From positions 164,733,509 to 164,797,508 of the forward strand of contig OX235262.1 in the NCBI GenBank assembly GCA_944472135.2: a stretch of DNA of 64,000 nt, written 5' to 3'. Shown here in pieces: positions 38,531-50,215 of this stretch. This stretch comes from Trichobilharzia regenti (taxonomy: Eukaryota > Platyhelminthes > Trematoda > Strigeidida > Schistosomatidae). Position 1 is the first letter of the stretch. Every line of letters starts with the position of its first letter. The position numbers and the translations under genes were made by a program. A model generated the notes under the pieces. It worked only from the letters and a program-made list of their open reading frames with translations. It was not told where the DNA came from and did no database searches.

Positions 38531-39498
38531 TAATCAATCTATCGAATGATACAGACTTAACTAAATTCACTAGGCATTTAAAACATTCTGTTAATACTCT
38601 GAGAAATCCAAAGTGAATATTAGTCAGACATATATTGCTCTTCATAATTATGAAGTAGGCTTTGTGAATATATTATTTGTGACGATTTATTATCAACAAT
38701 ATTAGAGGTGTACTCTTATTTCATCACATATATATCATTGTGACAAACACTGTTATGTCAAAATCAAGTCCTAAACATTCAATCATTATACTATACTATT
38801 CATTTCTCGCTATACACCAGTCTATAAATTAATGAATATTTCATCAATGTAAGTACATTACTATTATTATTATTAGTATTATTTTGACACTAGTATTCAT
38901 CAAAATAAACATAATAGCTGTGATAATAAATTGTTGTGACTGGAATATTTATATATATATATATATATATAATGCTAAAGTAGGAATAAAATCAGATAGT
39001 TAAATAACTATACAGACAAATAGATAATCCACCTTTTCTAAATTCCATTTGACCTTGTAATCTCATTGATTTACGCTTACTTAATCAATGAAAGCAAGGA
39101 CAAATGTGTATATATCCTTACAGTAACTCATATAATAACAATAATAATAATAGTAATAATAATAATACTAATTATTATTATTTCTAAGTTTAAATTGAGA
39201 ATGAAATACAACACACTCATATACGTGTTGATTTCTCCCAATCGATTACCTTTATCTAACTTATATATGAAACTAGAAATTATTTGTCTGAATTTCTTAC
39301 TTCCGGAATTAAAATATGCCTAACAATTATAACATATATATATAATATATAGCATATATAGCATTCCGGATGTTGAAAAATTTGGAAAATAGTTGAATGA
39401 AATGAAAGTATCTGGTATTCCTTTTTGTGTGCATGACTCACAATTTATTCATTTTGTTAACTTACTGTTATCTTCCTTTCTGTGTAAAGATGCTTTAT

Positions 39499-39500
<2 letters not shown>

Positions 39501-39589
<89 letters not shown>
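39501..39589. repeat. (TA)n microsatellite
   Basis: About 44 TA units in the first visible intron of the homeobox gene. Confidence 0.95.
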
Positions 39590-39591
<2 letters not shown>

Positions 39592-39689
39592 TTTAACATT
39601 AGAATTTAAAACATCACGAAAAGAGTAGTTAGGATAAGTGCTGTCTTTTCATTATTTTATGTAGAGAGGTAAACTACTTATGAGTAGTT

Positions 39690-39898
39690 TAATTCAATTT
39701 TAGATTTTCCGGTCTCAGGTTGCTATGTTGCCTTCCTGTGCAGATGTTTCGACGATATCTGGATAAGTAATTAGGGTTTAATCGGTGAGGGACATCATCA
39801 CTCCCTGCAGAATGCAGGTACATTCAGATAATGAGTCCCATACAGGACGAAATGCGCATCCTGACTGGATTCCACTGCTAGTCACCATCCATCAATTA
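39690..39898 (+). mobile_element. Hammerhead-carrying repeat copy
   Basis: CATTCAGATAATGAGTCCC, ACAGGACGAAATGCGCATCC and TGGATTCCACTGCTAGTC in order, preceded by GTGCAGATGTTTCGACGAT. The core reads ATAATGA where CUGANGA is required, so catalysis is not expected. Confidence 0.6.
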
Positions 39899-40544
39899 AC
39901 TTACTTATGAGTAGGTTAAATTTCATTCCAAAATATTTAGCGATGACTGGTGAATAAGGATGTAAGGAAGTTGGCACAGAGATGAGATGATTAGTTTGAC
40001 TACTAAAACTTACATATGTTAAGGTTTAATTTTAGCGGTTTAATTTAGGTGTTCAGAAGGCGATTTTTTCAGCATTCTCGAGATAGATAACAAGGAATGC
40101 CTTAAGTACTCCAAGATGCTTGATGAATTACTCAATACATTCTGAAGACTCAGGCCACATAAGAGTTCTGTGGTTCTGCCTAATGATGAGACCTCTGTAA
40201 TCGTCATCCATAATTATGTCTCTTTGTTCCTCTGTTATTGTTTAACTTGTCAGCCAAATATATGCGAACTAATACAACTGATAACAAAAAATTACATGTT
40301 GAAACGTTCTCACCACAGCGTGTATGATGCATCTAGATTTGTTAAAGTATCCAGCACACCATACTCTTGAGGTAGCTTTAATTTTCAATATATTTCAAGT
40401 GTACCGGTGAGAAAAAGGTGTAGATTATAATTTAGTATGGTAACTCTCTTAATTTCGCTTACTATTGTTTTCCTTGTGATAAACGAAATAAATCATTTTG
40501 AGGAACTGACGTCAGCTCGTTATCGAAGTTGAGACATATTGAAT

Positions 40545-40975
40545 CCCTACAAAATAACTCTCAGAGATTGGTCTGGAGCTTGCTAGTGACTGGCCATGGG
40601 ACGAAGTTGCTTGGAGTTCTATTGAGAAGTCGTGACCATGGGGGTCCACCAGGTCGGGAATGAGGATAAATACTTGCCGATGACATCGCTGGTTGATGAT
40701 CACGCTAAAATTACGAATAAGTAGAAATTGAAATTCATGGGTCGACCATTGAGTTGGGTCCCAGGGGCTGAACGGTCTATGAGCTTGCCTTGTAACCGGA
40801 AGGTTCTGTCTCCGAATCCTGGCGAGTGAGTACTTCTGGAGAGTCACGGACTAGGGCGAAACAGTTGACCAGTACTCCTTGGTTTTTCAGTGGTTCTTCA
40901 ATTGATGTCAGCTCGCAGTCAAATGTGGAACAAATTAAATCCCTACGAACTATCTCTTGAAAATTTTCAGGCACA
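40545..40975 (+). mobile_element. SINE-3 copy
   Basis: GGGGCTGAACGGTCTATGAG, GGTTCTGTCTCCGAATCC and TTCAATTGATGTCAGCTCG. Nearly complete. Confidence 0.65.
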
Positions 40976-41219
40976 TTAGACTTATAGATTTCTAGTATTT
41001 TACCCTTAGTATCATTTTTGATGATAACAAGAGCAGATAAAGTTACACCACATGCTTCATAGATTTTATCAGGTCACCTATGACTCAGTATTATTAGTTC
41101 AGTCAAAGTCAAGTTGTTGAATTTAAATTCCCGCTAACATAACTAAAAGCGCCATTATGGTTTACAAATTATTTCCAATCATACTTACTTGAGTTATTCT
41201 TCACATTTTATAATTTCAG

Positions 41220-41815
41220 ACCTTCAAATAACCGTTTCTGGCCGGCGAGTTTAGTCGCTGCAGCTGCTATACACCCGGCAGCCGCTGGTTTAGTATCTTC
41301 TGGCAGCAGCAGTGGTTTCAGTGCAGCGATCAATTCCACGCTCAACAGCACCAGTAACAGTAATGCTGCTATTAACACTACTACAACAAGTTCTGCACGA
41401 TCTGATTGTCATACAGCAGAAACACGACCTAGTTCTTTAGATGAAGTGAATAGTGATACATCAGTAAATTCACTATCGAAACATCCATCCAAGTGTGGTT
41501 ATATTCCTCAAAACTATGAATCATTATCATTGCCTAACAGTTCTGAAGAAAATCATACCTACGATAATAAGTTATCCTCTGATCTTTGGAATCTTGATAC
41601 ACGTACAGATTTATTTAATTCACACAAATTCTATTCCACCCTACAGTCGGGTTTACCTTCAATAAAAATGAGATCAAATGCAAATGATAATAATCTTGCC
41701 GGTGGTACTGGAAGTATATCGGATTCCTCTACTTTATCAAGTCAAAATCATTCATTCCCAATAGATGCAAATCAGTGTTTAAGTCAATTCAGTTCAACAA
41801 CTGCTATTGGAACAG
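41220..41815 (+). CDS. PKNOX: PKNOX/PREP-type homeobox gene, second visible exon
   Basis: Joins the previous exon in phase (AG + A gives Arg) to read RPSNNRFWPASLVAAAA, matching the RFWP motif that follows the homeodomain in vertebrate PKNOX proteins. The acceptor is TTATAATTTCAG ending at 41219; the donor GTAAAT starts at 41816 in phase 1. The rest is Ala-, Ser-, Thr- and Asn-rich low-complexity sequence (for example AAAGLVSSGSSSG), expected of a disordered transcription-factor tail. No further domain is visible. The preceding 5.9-kb intron contains an RTE element, SINEs and a TA microsatellite. The junction is supported by frame continuity and by the RFWP motif. Confidence 0.85.
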
Positions 41816-42156
41816 GTAAATAATAGAGTCTTTTGAAGAGAGATATTTATAAAAAACATTTATCAGTAAGATTATTCAACAAATTAAAAACATCTGAATG
41901 CATGGAAATTGCTTGTTTCAATTTTGTTTCTTCATTTCATTGGATTAGAAAGAACTTCATTCATAAAACAACAAATCAACTAACGATCACAAATTTAGCT
42001 TTCCGGTTCTACTTCCCAGTTGACTGGCAACAGAGACCATCTTTTGACATCAGTATTTATCAGCTATCTGGTATTCCTACTGAATTTAGGTCGATTTGCG
42101 ATGACGTGAAAATACCTTGACGAAGCAACCAGTTTCATGAATGTGGTTATTTATTT

Positions 42157-42342
42157 ATTTTTTTTTGTTATAACTTGATTCCATACAGTATTTTTTGCAC
42201 AACTATGGAATTTTCAGCATGTGATATCGGTAGTGAAAATTTAGCAGGCCGACCATTGATATCAGAGGTGTCTCGGTTGGGGATCGAACCCCGGACCACG
42301 TGCATGGTCGGCCAGCGTCCTAAACGTTGTGCCACCGACGCG
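42157..42342 (-). mobile_element. SINE-2 copy
   Basis: Complement: ATAACTTGATTCCATACAG tail, CCGACCATTGATATCAG body, GGATCGAACCCCGGACC B box. Confidence 0.8.
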
Positions 42343-42938
42343 TTCATTCTGTGTCTCTCCTGACAGACTGGTGGAAAACTTAAACGCTGTTTAGTAATCG
42401 GAATAATAGACGGTAACTGATGTATTAATCAGTCGTCTGAAACCTTCATTTCTAGTTACTTACGTAAGGCATATAAATGAACCAAACTGAAAATCATGGC
42501 TCATAAAAACGGAATCCTTTATGAGTACGAGGTGCATGATTAAATTAAGTATGAAGTCCAACACAAAAAGCCCGGAAAGGTATGAAATATTCTTTGTAGT
42601 TTTCATGTGATGAACGTCGATTGCACAAGAAATTTATAAAGAATCCTCACAATATCAGAAGCATTTTGTCTAATATTGAAGTAAGCAGACCTTGAAGTGA
42701 AATACTTTCTACTTGTTTTCACTTTCACTCTTCAGTCAAAGTGTAGTGAATTTACACAGTAGCTAACTGTGTGAAATGAAATCGGCTTTCGCGAACAGAA
42801 TAAGTTATCGCTTATCATGAGTATCAGTCACTACCTTGATTCCTAAGGAGTGTAGTACAAGACTGTTTCAGAGAAACAAAGGAATATGTATAACTTTTCC
42901 TGTCATGAATAATTAGTAGTTACTACAAGACACGGTCA

Positions 42939-43168
42939 TGCGTCGGTGGTTCAGTGGTATAGTGCTCGCCAAGTACGCACATGGTCCGGAGTTCGGCTCT
43001 TGGTTGGTGAACTGCTAAACTTCGTCAAGTCGGAAGTAAGGTCGATAAAGAGAGAAGGTTGACCATGAGGTTAGTAACTCCACTCAGTGAAAATGAAACC
43101 ACTGTTACTGAAACTTCAAGGCCATAGCTTGAAACCCTATGTTCCACGCAGAACGCAAAGGAATAAAA
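42939..43168 (+). mobile_element. SINE-1 copy
   Basis: TGCGTCGGTGGTTCAGTGG, GGTCCGGAGTTCGGCTC, then TTACTGAAACTTCAAGGCC and TTCCACGCAGAACGCAAAGG. Confidence 0.8.
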
Positions 43169-43653
43169 TAAAAGATAACAAAAATCAAGATCAAGCACAT
43201 GAAGTCATCCATTGTGAAAAATAACGGTTATTGAATGAAGAGTGACTCTTCTTACTGAGGTAGATTTTTGAATGAAATGTTGAGGAAAATGCCCAAGTCA
43301 TCGATTTAGTTGTTATAAGTATATTTCTACTATATAGTCATAATTACTTTGTACAAGTTTATTCCGTGTTTTCATTTTGTCAAACAGAAACGTACAAAAA
43401 TGTTTCCGAATTTAACAAGGTAAAGTTAACACAGTATGACAAACAAAAGTAGTTGTAAAATAAATAGTGTATCGGAAACAGTCAAGTTATTATGTCATCT
43501 CTAAACATATTTTTATTTCTCCTTATTACTATCGTTCAGCAGAACTACAAAAGACTGATGATGAATTCACTAGATGTATTTTTGTATTGAAATAATAAAA
43601 GAATATAAAAAAATTCAATAAATGACTCAAGTGACCCTCATTTTAAATCCCAT

Positions 43654-43948
43654 TGTAACAACAGAAGACAAGGGCCAGGCAACAGATCGTTTTATTATGA
43701 AAATCAACACGTATTTATGCATATTTCACATACATTATTATAGCTTATGCAAGTAGACAAGAGCAGTTATCTGATTGGTTGTTTATCAGAAGTTAGGCAG
43801 ACAAACGCAGGTTTCTGATTGGTTGTTTTGGGATTCCTCGACAAATAGAGTTCTCTATCTGCGAATCATATTTTACCACGTTAACTTTGCTGTGATTGGT
43901 TGTTGAATCAGCCTTGCTCATATTTTCTCACGGCCTGCTCTCACCACA
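43654..43948 (-). mobile_element. Solo LTR, minus strand
   Basis: TGTAACAACAGAAGACAAGG to CCTGCTCTCACCACA, the complement of the LTR at 44750-45074 with about 30 bp of U3 missing. No internal region and no clear target duplication. Confidence 0.8.
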
Positions 43949-43974
43949 CTATCATAAAAGAATATTTACTTTTT

Positions 43975-44749
43975 CCGTGTCATTCGGATGATAGCCTTCT
44001 ACAATTAGTTATTCTAGCCCACAAGTTGGAGGAAAACGGGGGGGGGCAGTAAAGACAGGACTTCAAGTGAACATACAGAAGATAATAGAGACAATAGAGT
44101 TACCAAAGGAAAAACAACAAACACGGCAGTCACCGTCAACCGGGGAAATTTCAAAGAAGCCACTTCCTTCCTTCATTTTTTTGGGCACTATCGTTTCAAC
44201 TAAAGGCAACAGAACACAAGAATTTATCTAAGACAAGATTGAAAGGGCAAGACAAACATTAATTACTCAGAAATCAGTGTGGAAATCTGCTGTACTTAGC
44301 ATGAAGGACTAAATTCAGATTTTCAACACCAAAGTTAGTCCTATCCGTTCTCCTACATGGTTTAGAGGCTTGGCACACGCATCAGCAAAAGTATTTCGAA
44401 TAGGCTTTAGACAATTATCAACACCTGCCCTTGATCCGTACGAAAGACCAGATAGTTAGAAAAGATTAGCAACAAAAGACTCAGGCAAACAACCAACCGA
44501 GAACCTATTGTTCGATGAATATATCAAAGGAGGAGACAATTGAGTGACATCTTGTGTCAGACCTTCGAGTGAAACCTGGATTAGAAAAGACGAGCTGGGT
44601 GTTTTGGGATATCACGAAGAAGAGCATTTGAAGAGGAGATCAGAGCTCATGGACAAACGTGGAGTCAACTAAAGAGGACTGCAGATAACACGATGAAATG
44701 GAGATGGGCTGTTGAAGCCCTGTATTCTTTTCGGAACCTTAAGGGATAG
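43975..44749 (+). mobile_element. RTE retrotransposon, degraded, interrupted by an LTR element
   Basis: GLQVNIQKIIETIELPKEK near 44060 and FLGTIVSTKGNRTQEF near 44180 are RTE C-terminal motifs, with several stops. The element stops at 44749 in its 3' UTR and its AATA-type tail resumes at 45823, so the LTR element landed in it. Confidence 0.75.
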
Positions 44750-45074
44750 TGTGGTGAGAGCAGGCTGCTAGCCGATTGGTTGGCACTAATCTACGTTAAG
44801 GTCTAGGTCACTAATATGGGCCGTGAGAAAATATGAACAAGCCTGAGTCAACAACCAATCACAGCAAGTTAACGTGACAGAATATGATTCGCAGAGAGAA
44901 CTCTATTTGTCAAGGAATCCCGAAACAACCAATCAGAAGCCTGCGTTTGTCTACCTAAACAACCAATCAGATGACTGCGCTTGTCTATAATAATGTAGTT
45001 GAAAGATGTATAAATACGTGTTGATTTTCATAATAAAACGATCTGTTGCCTGGCCCTTGTCTTCTGTTGTTACA
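44750..45074 (+). repeat. 5' LTR
   Basis: TGTGGTGAGAGCAGGCTGC to TCTTCTGTTGTTACA. It carries CCAAT boxes, a TATA box and a poly(A) signal. Confidence 0.9.
44854..45037 (+). promoter_or_regulatory. LTR promoter: three CCAAT boxes, TATA box, poly(A) signal
   Basis: AACCAATCA/AACCAATCAG occurs at about 44852, 44927 and 44961, and TATAAATA at 45009-45016. AATAAA follows at 45032-45037. An inverted GATTGG lies near 44774. The same set recurs in the 3' LTR and in the LTR at 50893-51245. Confidence 0.65.
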
Positions 45075-45098
45075 TTTGGTGTCGCTGCCTACCGACAA

Positions 45099-45518
45099 AT
45101 GGAAAGCCTATGCCCTGCTGTTTTTGATGGAGACATATGGATCTTCGGGCAGGACTTCAAGGCTTCTGCGCAGTTGAGTGGCGTTCAAGATCTGTCAGCG
45201 ATGGAGCTGCTACTTGGGACGCTGCTGGGAGGTCGGGTGAAAGCAGCATATGAAAGTGTGAGCCGAAGTATGGACGAATGTTCGACAGGGTCAGGCAAAC
45301 AGTTTCCAAAGTGGGAAGGACCATATATGGTCACTTCGAGATGGGGTTACGCAGACACAGTCGCAATGGCGAACAATGAGAGGCGCGTGAACGTCAGCGA
45401 GCTCCAGAAATGGATACAGCGAGACAAGCCAACGATGACGCCTGCACCAAGTAGATCAAGCCGACTTCAGTCGCACGTATTTGACGGGGGGACGAGTGTG
45501 GTGAGAGCAGGCTGCTAG
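45099..45518 (+). CDS. Chimeric gag-start/integrase-end ORF of deleted LTR element
   Basis: The likely start is ATG at 45099, just past the primer-binding site, giving MESLCPAVFDGDIW (gag-like position). The frame extends in the LTR upstream to 45006, which is less likely to be translated. After about 65 residues it passes without a break into FPKWEGPYMVTSRWGYADTV and NVSELQKW, the C-terminal tail of a Gypsy-type integrase. It ends inside the 3' LTR. The join preserves frame, so an approximately 139-residue fusion could be made. No catalytic residues remain. Confidence 0.7.
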   Translation: MESLCPAVFDGDIWIFGQDFKASAQLSGVQDLSAMELLLGTLLGGRVKAAYESVSRSMDECSTGSGKQFPKWEGPYMVTSRWGYADTVAMANNERRVNVSELQKWIQRDKPTMTPAPSRSSRLQSHVFDGGTSVVRAGC

Positions 45519-45822
45519 CCGATTGGTTGGCACTAATCTACGTTAAGGTCTAGGTCACTAATATGGGCCGTGAGAAAATATGAACAAGCCTGAGTCAACA
45601 ACCAATCACAGCAAAGTTAACGTGGCAGAATATGATTCGCAGAGAGAACTCTATTTGTCAAGGAATCCCGAAACAACCAATCAGAAGCCTGCGTTTGTCT
45701 ACCTAAACAACCAATCAGATGACTGCGCTTGTCTATAATAATGTAGTTGAAAGATGTATAAATACGTGTTGATTTTCATAATAAAACGATCTGTTGCTTC
45801 GCCCTTGTCTTCTGTTGTTACA
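45497..45822 (+). repeat. 3' LTR
   Basis: Starts and ends as the 5' LTR. Differences seen: an extra A in AGCAAAGTTAACG, A to G in GTGGCAG, and CTTCGCCC for CCTGGCCC. Confidence 0.9.
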
Positions 45823-45904
45823 ATAGTAATAATAATTCCAGTAGTGGTTTTATTAGGCTGTGCACATATTCTTTAATAAAACTTTTTCTCATATTACCAA
45901 CCTT

Positions 45905-46160
45905 TTCAGTGATATAAGATGGTTGAAGGCAATCGGCCACAGGAAGCTTTCCACCTAGGTTTCGTGCTAGTTGGCACTCACAAGTCAGCCAGCAAGGCGT
46001 ATCTGCAACCTTGAAGGAAGTCATGTTCCTTCTGAGATTCGAACCCGCGTCACCCAGTACTGTAGTCAGTGGCGTTACGACTGAGCTATTCGGGTTCGCG
46101 ATTGACCTCCTGTAGGACTGTAGTGGATATTTTGATTGGACACTAGTTACTAGTGTTCTA
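45905..46160 (-). mobile_element. SINE-4 copy, near full length
   Basis: GATGGTTGAAGGCAATCGGCC, CACTCACAAGTCAGCCAGC, GAGATTCGAACCCGCG (B box) and ACGACTGAGCTATTCGGG (A box). It lies about 150 bp before the terminal homeobox exon. Confidence 0.75.
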
Positions 46161-46310
46161 ACCTTAAGTTTTAGGTGAACTAGAAATTGAAACCTATAGA
46201 AGAATGCAGAAAGGTTAACATTTCAGTTAAAAACTTATACTTCAAGAGATATTAGAGTAAATTTTTTGTTTACATTATTGTTTATTTATTTATTTTCCTT
46301 CAAACTCTAG

Positions 46311-48025
46311 ATCCATCACAGATGATATCTGGAAAGTATGATCCCATGCACCATGAGAATTTAAATGTAAAACAATCAGATGAGATTGTCAATAAACACA
46401 TGACTTCATTAATGATGTCATCTTCGTGTTCTAATTCAAAAGAAACAGATCAGGGCACAGACACATTACAACAACAACAACAAATACACACTGACGGGGT
46501 ATCGGATAAGAGTTTTTCATTAAATAAACCAGTGGACTGTAAATCATTATTTATTAGTAGTAATACCAGTAATAACAACAACAATAATAATAACATACCT
46601 TCTAGGAGTGAAGTGAGTACAGATAATATTAGCCTAATAGTTGACAGGAATTTTCGTGAATTCAATCCAGTCCTGTCGAATATATCAGTGGATTCCAATG
46701 AAAGTAAAGGGAACAACAGCCTAGAAAATGGATTATTGGATACAAACTTAATGAACACTGATAACCCTAGTGGTAGAGAGTTTTCAGCCATTTCAAATGG
46801 TGATAACACCACCTATGGATTAAGATCACAGAATGATTTAGCAATGACAATGATGATGATGAATTCATCAGCATCGAACTATCCACAGAATTATTCCTCT
46901 ATGCTGTTATCTCATGCACAGACTTATTCAAATTACTTGTCTAATAGCATGAGTATGTCAAGCAATTTGTTACCTTTTGATATTCATAACAATAATAATC
47001 CTAATTATAATCATGGTAATAATGCAAGTAGTCATTTCAACCAGTTAAACTATACATCTCATACATATCCTAATATTGCTAATCTTACAACAAGACAAAG
47101 TTCCGGATTTAATCAAACCGCTAATTTTCCCATATCAAATTTAAACAATTCATCTACTCCTGATCCTGGTGGATCACAACAACAATCCTCACATCAACAT
47201 TCTAATCAATCTCCATCTATACAACATAATAATATAGAAGTATCAGATGTTATTTCTGAGCATTGGTCACGTCTTACAGATACATCATCGTGTAGCGGCC
47301 AATTTAAACATAATTTAAATTCAATGAATCATCATTCATTTCCTACACAGTGGACAAATAAGCTAAAAGAGTTTAGCTCGTCTACCCTACAGAATCATAT
47401 TAATGCGGAGTGTTTATCTGCTTCATCCGAGGATAATCCACAACGACATCAACATGCTAAGCAATCGCATCATCCTCACCATCCTCATCATGGTCAACGT
47501 CATCATCATCATCCTCTACACGACAGTCAACATCATAATGAGTCAGATGGTGGTCAACAATTTCTAGACTGTTTAAGAAGTTCCAGTCTTTTAAGTCGTA
47601 ATGATGAATCCAGTGAGGAACAGTTATCAGGCGTACACACTTCTGGTCAAATGTTTTATAATCATCCCAGTGATATAAATAATAATAATAATTCGAATTA
47701 TACACACACTGAATCAAGTTTACAGGATGCATTGAATTCCAAGTCAATTTATCCTATACCATCATACGATCATAATCATCACCATCACCATCCGCATCAC
47801 CATCAACAACTTCCTCACCATCCTCTTCAGTATAACAGCACAATCCCATTTGGTCATATCACTAATATGAATAATGACAATACGAGTAATTTCAATACCA
47901 TGGAATGCACTGACACTAATGATAATAATACAAGCCATAATGATAATAATAAAACAAGTGTATCATTCTTTAAATCACCGCCAATGAATAAACCAAACTC
48001 TAATTATATCTATCCTAATTCATAA
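46311..48025 (+). CDS. PKNOX: PKNOX/PREP-type homeobox gene, terminal coding exon
   Basis: A 1715-nt exon following acceptor CAAACTCTAG. It completes a Gly/Asp codon boundary (G + AT gives Asp) and stays open to TAA at 48023-48025. The protein is very low in complexity: Asn runs from AAT/AAC codons near residues 80-92, Met-rich AMTMMMMNSSAS, and several His-rich tracts such as HHPHHPHHGQRHHHHPLHD. A more ordinary segment with EVSDVISEHWSRLTDTSS sits mid-exon and may be conserved. No folded domain is recognisable. The long tail makes the visible part (852 residues after the middle of the homeodomain) far longer than the short vertebrate PKNOX C-terminus. Transactivation or condensate function is only inference. 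Confidence 0.85.
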
Positions 48026-48296
48026 GTTATCAGAATTCCCCCAACTCCTCCGCTCCCCCCCCCCCCCTTTGCCCGCCAGCTAATGATCACAAACTTTCTA
48101 AGCTTTCTTCATTTCATATTTGTACATAATTGAATATATTTACATATACATATACATATATAATATTTCTAAGAGGAAACTTATTATATGAATTTATCTG
48201 TTTTGATAGTATTTTCATCTTGAAGTAAGGCAAAAAAGTTGTTATTTCTATTACTACTACTACTACTATTACTACTACTGCTATTACTACTACTAT

Positions 48297-48328
<32 letters not shown>

Positions 48329-48660
48329 TTACTGATGCTCTTTCCTGTCTATAATCTCTTCGTGTTCCCAAGACAAACGAATTACATTTCAGCCTTCTTA
48401 ATGTGGATTGTACACACACACAGACTTTAAATACTGGCCCACACACTCTCCAGTTGCGCAATTCTCTGCTGGATGCCAATAATAATCTAAGGTGTTTGGT
48501 GATATATATATACATACACATACACAATAAATAATGATAGAAAATAAAAAAGAACATGATGAATGATGACAAGATTATTATCTGACTGAAATAATTCACT
48601 CCTATTGTACAAAAACAACATTGATATAGAATAATAAATCTATATTTAGAACTTTAGTAA
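48026..48660 (+). other. 3' UTR of the PKNOX-type gene
   Basis: Starts after the stop codon. It carries a 13-C run at 48055-48067, a CTA/ACT trinucleotide tract at about 48247-48332 and AATAAA at 48526-48531, the best poly(A) signal candidate. A further AATAAATC lies near 48633. The 3' end is inferred only from these signals. Confidence 0.5.
48247..48332. repeat. Trinucleotide microsatellite (CTA)n
   Basis: Imperfect ACT/CTA repeats with ATT interruptions, within the predicted 3' UTR. They create spurious poly-Leu and poly-Val reading frames on the two strands. Confidence 0.95.
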
Positions 48661-49180
48661 AAATAGAGGGGAGAGGGTAGTCAGAAGTTGCCTATTCGAC
48701 AGAAAACACTTTCTTTCGTCGCCCGATCTTTTCGCCTCTTCTTCTTGTTCTTCTGTATTTGTTTACTTGTTTCTTTCTCTTTTCACGCCTTTCTTTATTT
48801 CACGGAAAACAGGGTAATATTATTATGACAATAATAATAACAACTTTTTATTATGAATTTTATTGAAAACGGAGAAGAAGAAGAAGACAAAGCAAGAAGC
48901 AAGAAATGGCTAGTGAATCTTATTATTAATTCGTTATTTTCATTATTACCAGTTTGAAATATATTCATTCATTAATTTTTCTTATATTATTACATTATTA
49001 CTAACTACGCATATAAGTAGCTTGCAATATATCACGAAAATAGGTTGATATTGGTGTGCTAATCAATACTACTTATGGTAGAGTCAAATCCAATACTAAT
49101 GAAAATGTCAGTGTTGGAATGAAATGAATCTTAAGAACATGCAGGAACTAAAATGAAAGTATATTGCCACTACTTACTGA
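48661..49180. other. Intergenic, no feature recognised
   Basis: AT-rich with GAA and ATT tracts. Confidence 0.5.
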
Positions 49181-49420
49181 GACTAATCTTTTTGGGGGAC
49201 TATCGCAAATTGGAAAACAAAAACTGTCGTTTCCTCCTTATTCGCTGTACGCACCTTCCGATTACGAGGCGAGATGGTTGAACATTTAGTCACTGAGAAA
49301 GAGTTCAATGGTCCATCAATTCGAACTTCTGCTAGTTCGTGATATATATGACGCATCCTCCAGCAAATGTCATTGGCGAGGAGTGGCGGACTAGGCTGAT
49401 AACGAATTAGGAGGTGAAAG
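49181..49420 (-). mobile_element. SINE-3 copy, diverged
   Basis: Complement: GCACCTTCCGATTACGAGGC, GAACATTTAGTCACTGAGA and TTCGAACTTCTGCTAGTTCG. Confidence 0.5.
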
Positions 49421-49729
49421 ATTTTGTTTGATTACGTAAGATACACTGAATATATACGCAGTTTTTTATACTTAAGTTTATAAAGTATTTCTTCTACTGA
49501 GAACAAAAACAACAAATTGATCGTTCAAGGTATGGGATATATTTCGGCATTAGAAGTGTAGTTCGATGATGACTGCTTAGCTACCGAGGGATCTTATGCA
49601 CGAATGACCGAACATAACACTACAGCGTGTCAAATGACATAGATGTTTGATTGCGAACCGTAGTTTTAACAAGTCGATTTAAAGAGTGAATGCCAGCATC
49701 CAGTGTTGAGTGGATAATTTTGGGGAGTT

Positions 49730-50012
49730 ATCTATCTTTACAAGTAGAAGACAGAGAGTTGGTATCTCTATATAGGCTAATTATGTATACCTTATCTTCA
49801 GCGCACCATCTGCATAGATCTTCGTATTGTGCTACTTCTGGTCTCCCTTCATATTGTGTTTCTTGGTGCTCTTTTCACGTCTCCCATGTATCTCCACAAC
49901 GCTGTGTCATTTGCCTTCTCTGAAATCAAATGTATCTCCCTGCTGTTTGTTGTTATGCCAATGAACTTCTCTTTATATACTACTGATAAATCTTATCAGT
50001 AGCACTCACCAC
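49730..50012. repeat. Family-6 repeat copy
   Basis: CTTCGTATTGTGCTACTTC, ATTGTGTTTCTTGGTGCTC and ATGAACTTCTCTTTATATACT match 11530-11670. Confidence 0.5.
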
Positions 50013-50215
50013 ATTCTCACTAGAACTCCAAGCAACTTCACCATGTAACCAGCCGCTAGTTAGCAATAGGCTTACTTTCTTGTTGTTGGTTTGTAGGGTT
50101 CGTTCCTTGATGAAGAGTCTTAAACAAGGACAAAACAGATTTCCAGTAATCCCTAGTATTCAGAGGTTCTCTAACTGGAGTCATTTAGCAGTCAGCCTTG
50201 AAATCAATCAGCTCC
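50013..50215. repeat. SINE-3 fragments, inverted
   Basis: TCACTAGAACTCCAAGC (complement) then GATGAAGAGTCTTAAACAAGG and GGTTCTCTAACTGGAG (plus). Confidence 0.5.

Larger units (their letters stand above)
35286..41219 (+). other. 5.9-kb intron of the PKNOX-type gene
   Basis: Bounded by GTAAGC and TTTCAG. It holds a family-6 repeat (35830-35995), an RTE element, a TA tract, a hammerhead-carrying repeat and a SINE-3 copy. The stretches 35300-35830, 36000-37138, 38540-39500 and 39900-40540 show nothing recognisable. Confidence 0.75.
44750..45822 (+). mobile_element. Internally deleted LTR retrotransposon (non-autonomous)
   Basis: Two LTRs of 325-326 bp flank only 422 bp. Both LTRs begin TG and end CA, and ATAG flanks the element on both sides (44746-44749 and 45823-45826). 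The primer-binding site TGGTGTCGCTGCC starts at 45077, just inside the 5' LTR. A purine-rich GGGGGGACGAG lies directly before the 3' LTR. I saw only about four differences between the LTRs, so insertion is recent. All of protease, reverse transcriptase, RNase H and the integrase core are missing. The integrase-type WEGPY motif suggests a Ty3/Gypsy-like parent. Confidence 0.9.
41816..46310 (+). other. 4.5-kb intron of the PKNOX-type gene
   Basis: GTAAAT to CTCTAG. Contents in order: a 95-codon frame at 41833-42120 with no recognisable domain, SINE-2, SINE-1, a solo LTR, a degraded RTE copy split by a young LTR element, and SINE-4. Confidence 0.75.

Noticed and set aside
41833..42120. 95-codon frame just after the second homeobox exon
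   Set aside because: Lies in the intron past a consensus donor, does not continue the exon frame and has no recognisable content.
48239..48430. Poly-Leu frame and antisense poly-Val frame
   Set aside because: Products of the CTA microsatellite in the 3' UTR.
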